A DNA stretch of 64,000 nt from assembly GCF_014204985.1 (NCBI RefSeq), contig NZ_JACHMP010000001.1:7130001-7194000 (forward strand). The letters are read 5' to 3'. This DNA is from Streptosporangium becharense. GTDB taxonomy: Bacteria; Actinomycetota; Actinomycetes; Streptosporangiales; Streptosporangiaceae. The notes below the pieces were generated by a model. The model ran no database searches. It saw only the letters and a list, made by a program, of their open reading frames with translations, and was not told the origin of the DNA. The position numbers and the translations under genes were made by a program. Of the stretch, positions 63,001-64,000 are shown one piece after another; position 1 is the stretch's first letter, and each line of letters starts with the position of its first letter.

Positions 63001-64000
63001 AGGTCATAGGCATGGCCGGTTGTGGACGACGACTGCAGATCGGTCACCGCGCCGTCGTTGCGATAGACCACCGCGTGCTCGTCGACGGTGCTGTCCCGAT
63101 TGACGGTGGCCCAGCCGGAGACGTCCCCGGCCTCGTTGATGCCCGTCGCCGCCGCCCGGCACTTGCCGGCGGAGCCAGGGCCGTCGGTGCACGGCAAGCC
63201 GCCCAGATCGGTCACAGTGCCGTCCTGCCAGCGCACCGCTCGGCTGCGGTCGTCCTTGTCGACCGCGGTGGCCGCGACCTGACTGCGGTCGTTCAGCGCG
63301 ACCGCCTTGGTCTTGGACGCTTTCCCGCCCGGCAGCCCGCCGATCTCGGCGACGGTGTAGGACCCGAACCGGGCCACCACCGTGTGCGGGCCGTCCATGA
63401 CCAGCCGCAGCGTCCCGGCGGGCCGCTCCTGTCCGTCCACGGTCCAGCCGGTCGGGACGCGTCCGGCCTCCGGGGTCGCGGTCACCGTCACCTCGGTGCC
63501 GGCCCGGTACTTCTCCTGCGCCGGCGACGCGGTCACCGACCCGCCCGGCTGCGCCGACAGCTCCAGCTCGAACTCGCGGGTGTCCGGCTTGGCGACCTTC
63601 ACGGATTCGAGCGTGGTCCGCACGCCCTTGGCGGTCTCGGCCAGGACCGTGACGGGGTACACCCCGTCGGCCAGCGCCTCGGTCACGCCGCCGTACGTCC
63701 CGTCCCCGGCGGCGCCGTCCCCGCTGTCGCCGTCGTCGGCCAGCGTCACTTCCTTCCGGGTGCCGTCCCCCAGGGTCGCAACGGCCCGGGCCGAAGCGCC
63801 GGTGACCGGTTCGCCGCCGTCAGCGACGGTGGCCGTCACCGTCACCTTGCCCTCCTCGGACGCCTCGGCCGTGGCCGTCACCGTCACCGGGTTGCCGGCG
63901 ATCCAGGCGCCCAGAGCGGCCTGGACCGGCTCGGCACCGGTGTTGGTGATCTCCAGCTTCCACGCCCCCGCCCGCGGAGTGGTGACGCTCAACCCCTGGA
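60036..64000 (-). CDS. Large secreted PKD/HAF-repeat protein, N-terminus beyond the window
   Basis: About 1320 residues are visible; the frame is open to the right edge, so the 5' part and any catalytic or signal region are outside. From the visible N-terminal side there are Ig-like/invasin-type beta domains (about 30-210). HAF-type repeats follow (about 215-500; units such as TDLGGLP, AVVYRNDGAVTDL and GVAHDVNDTGLVAGG). Next come a DUF11-like domain (TVTNKGDDAATDVRLDVMVP), a choice-of-anchor-type domain (VKLTNRGNDPMPI) and three or more PKD domains (VDYGDGAGP occurs twice). The architecture is typical of large secreted actinobacterial proteins, possibly peptidases, with adhesive domains. Confidence 0.85.
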   Translation of the reverse strand, partial: QGLSVTTPRAGAWKLEITNTGAEPVQAALGAWIAGNPVTVTATAEASEEGKVTVTATVADGGEPVTGASARAVATLGDGTRKEVTLADDGDSGDGAAGDGTYGGVTEALADGVYPVTVLAETAKGVRTTLESVKVAKPDTREFELELSAQPGGSVTASPAQEKYRAGTEVTVTATPEAGRVPTGWTVDGQERPAGTLRLVMDGPHTVVARFGSYTVAEIGGLPGGKASKTKAVALNDRSQVAATAVDKDDRSRAVRWQDGTVTDLGGLPCTDGPGSAGKCRAAATGINEAGDVSGWATVNRDSTVDEHAVVYRNDGAVTDLQSSSTTGHAYDLNDNGQVFGNMSDSTGNSHVLWEKGKMVRLPGMPKFWTGVMPTGRINARGAVAGAHVTSEVASGPQLWEPAVHQDGVITKLAVPVCRIQAGVAHDVNDTGLVAGGGTCNTGSTVTHHAYTWQDGERTDLGEGVATAVNNHGLVAGMSGGPAVAAPALWLDGKVYKLAELLPRPLCPADAAKTTEPCMGLTSLLDVNSAGQILAQGFVRDRSPAAGGFPQEERSFLLSPTSARADLEVTHTVSVTEPGPGSKVTWTTTVTNKGDDAATDVRLDVMVPQAAGTATCDTWRGVCAPIKDGFRNTVKLLEPGWKATVEVSATLPAGITDGTELKTQVRAASLAVTDPDPGDNTASATATVRHVLDRTAIDWPKVRVGESGEWVAVKLTNRGNDPMPITAIAAEEPFAQRNDCPVELAVGASCVTEVTFAPAREGDAAGKLTFTTARGADPAHVVTLTGQGTAANARPVIEMPAAPLHGEVNQPFTLSVKFSDADTTDTHTAQVAWGDGPPVPAGVTQGPGGGTVTATRTFTAARQGAAVVLVTDSKGDTTGQPVPYVIEKAAPNTAPVVTAGPDVELTMGETLHRVVSFADPDSTSWTAAVDYGDGAGPAPVTPAGQKITLEHRWATAGTYPVIVTVRDDGGLQTSATFLATVVPAQTPNQAPQVKLTGPGTAEEGTAWTGTGTVTDADSTSWTATVDYGDGAGPKPLPVTDGRLTLKHVAADNGDRKVVVTVTDDKGAVGTAELTVAVANRAPEVSIKEPAVAKVVAVGVPVSLSASFTDPGTADTHTATWKIGGQQLPAAVAGTGGAGTVTGTHTFTKAGRYPIAVTVTDDDGAATTADAADGDNAYVLVHDPAGSLVGAGQVASPAGSCRLSAGCGGAGKATFAVTARYPRKGGTPSGVLTYHAPGFTLRDSAYTVLAAADGTAILRGTGRVNTTTEVTFEITAVDSGKPFDRTDQLRVKAWDENRKLVYDNQPAGSAPTVTGVVRVSG

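Noticed and set aside
1-64000. Insertion sequences, integrases or attachment sites
   Set aside because: No transposase or recombinase motifs and no terminal inverted repeats with target duplications were recognised. The inverted repeats found are terminator-like hairpins between genes.

Overview
The window is very GC-rich and has the marks of an actinomycete: two SARP-type regulators, TTA leucine codons in a pathway regulator, dense operons with ATGA/GTGA overlaps, and several secondary-metabolite loci. A filamentous genus of the Streptosporangiales or Streptomycetales is the natural inference. No marker gene in the window fixes the genus.

Region 1, about 1-31,460, is a biosynthetic gene cluster that combines an aromatic type II polyketide synthase with non-ribosomal peptide synthetase (NRPS) proteins. 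The left end holds a truncated NRPS adenylation-carrier protein with a threonine-like specificity code, and a C-PCP-C protein that has no adenylation domain. A convergent minus-strand operon encodes KS-alpha, chain-length factor, ACP and a complete acetyl-CoA carboxylase (fused AccD-AccA, BCCP, biotin carboxylase). A divergent SARP activator with two TTA codons follows. After it come an ActIII-like ketoreductase, an ActVII-like aromatase/cyclase, two SnoaL-like proteins, an ActIV-like metallo-beta-lactamase cyclase, an ABM monooxygenase, a kinase-fold protein, a flavin reductase, two closely related luciferase-like monooxygenases, an SDR, an exporter, a P450 with its own ferredoxin, and an MDR reductase. 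Five promoters in this region carry heptamers in 11-bp phase. In each, a -10-like hexamer lies exactly 8 bp downstream, as expected for SARP operators, so they probably form one regulon. The right edge is a TetR/AlkZ-like DNA glycosylase/MFS cassette that looks like self-resistance to a DNA-damaging product.

Region 2, about 31,500-39,400, is a mixed accessory stretch. It has a zinc-ribbon protein, a membrane protein, an AraC regulator next to a styrene-monooxygenase-like StyA/StyB pair, a lipoprotein dienelactone hydrolase, a secreted TNT-type NAD glycohydrolase and a secreted four-repeat protein. Several low-complexity repeats lie between these genes.

Region 3, about 39,500-46,130, is a selenium module. 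It holds a formate dehydrogenase alpha subunit read through an in-frame UGA with a SECIS hairpin directly downstream, an iron-sulfur subunit, a tiny coupled ORF, an NrfD-like membrane subunit, selenophosphate synthetase and tRNA-Sec.

Region 4, about 46,560-57,880, holds a large SARP/AAA regulator and a class III lanthipeptide locus. The locus comprises a P450 fused to a degenerate alpha/beta-hydrolase domain, a LanKC synthetase, a 44-residue precursor and an ABC exporter. In this assembly LanKC has three frame changes and the exporter has one, while the other genes in the window read cleanly. The window ends with a SulP transporter and a large secreted PKD/HAF-repeat protein that runs off the right edge.
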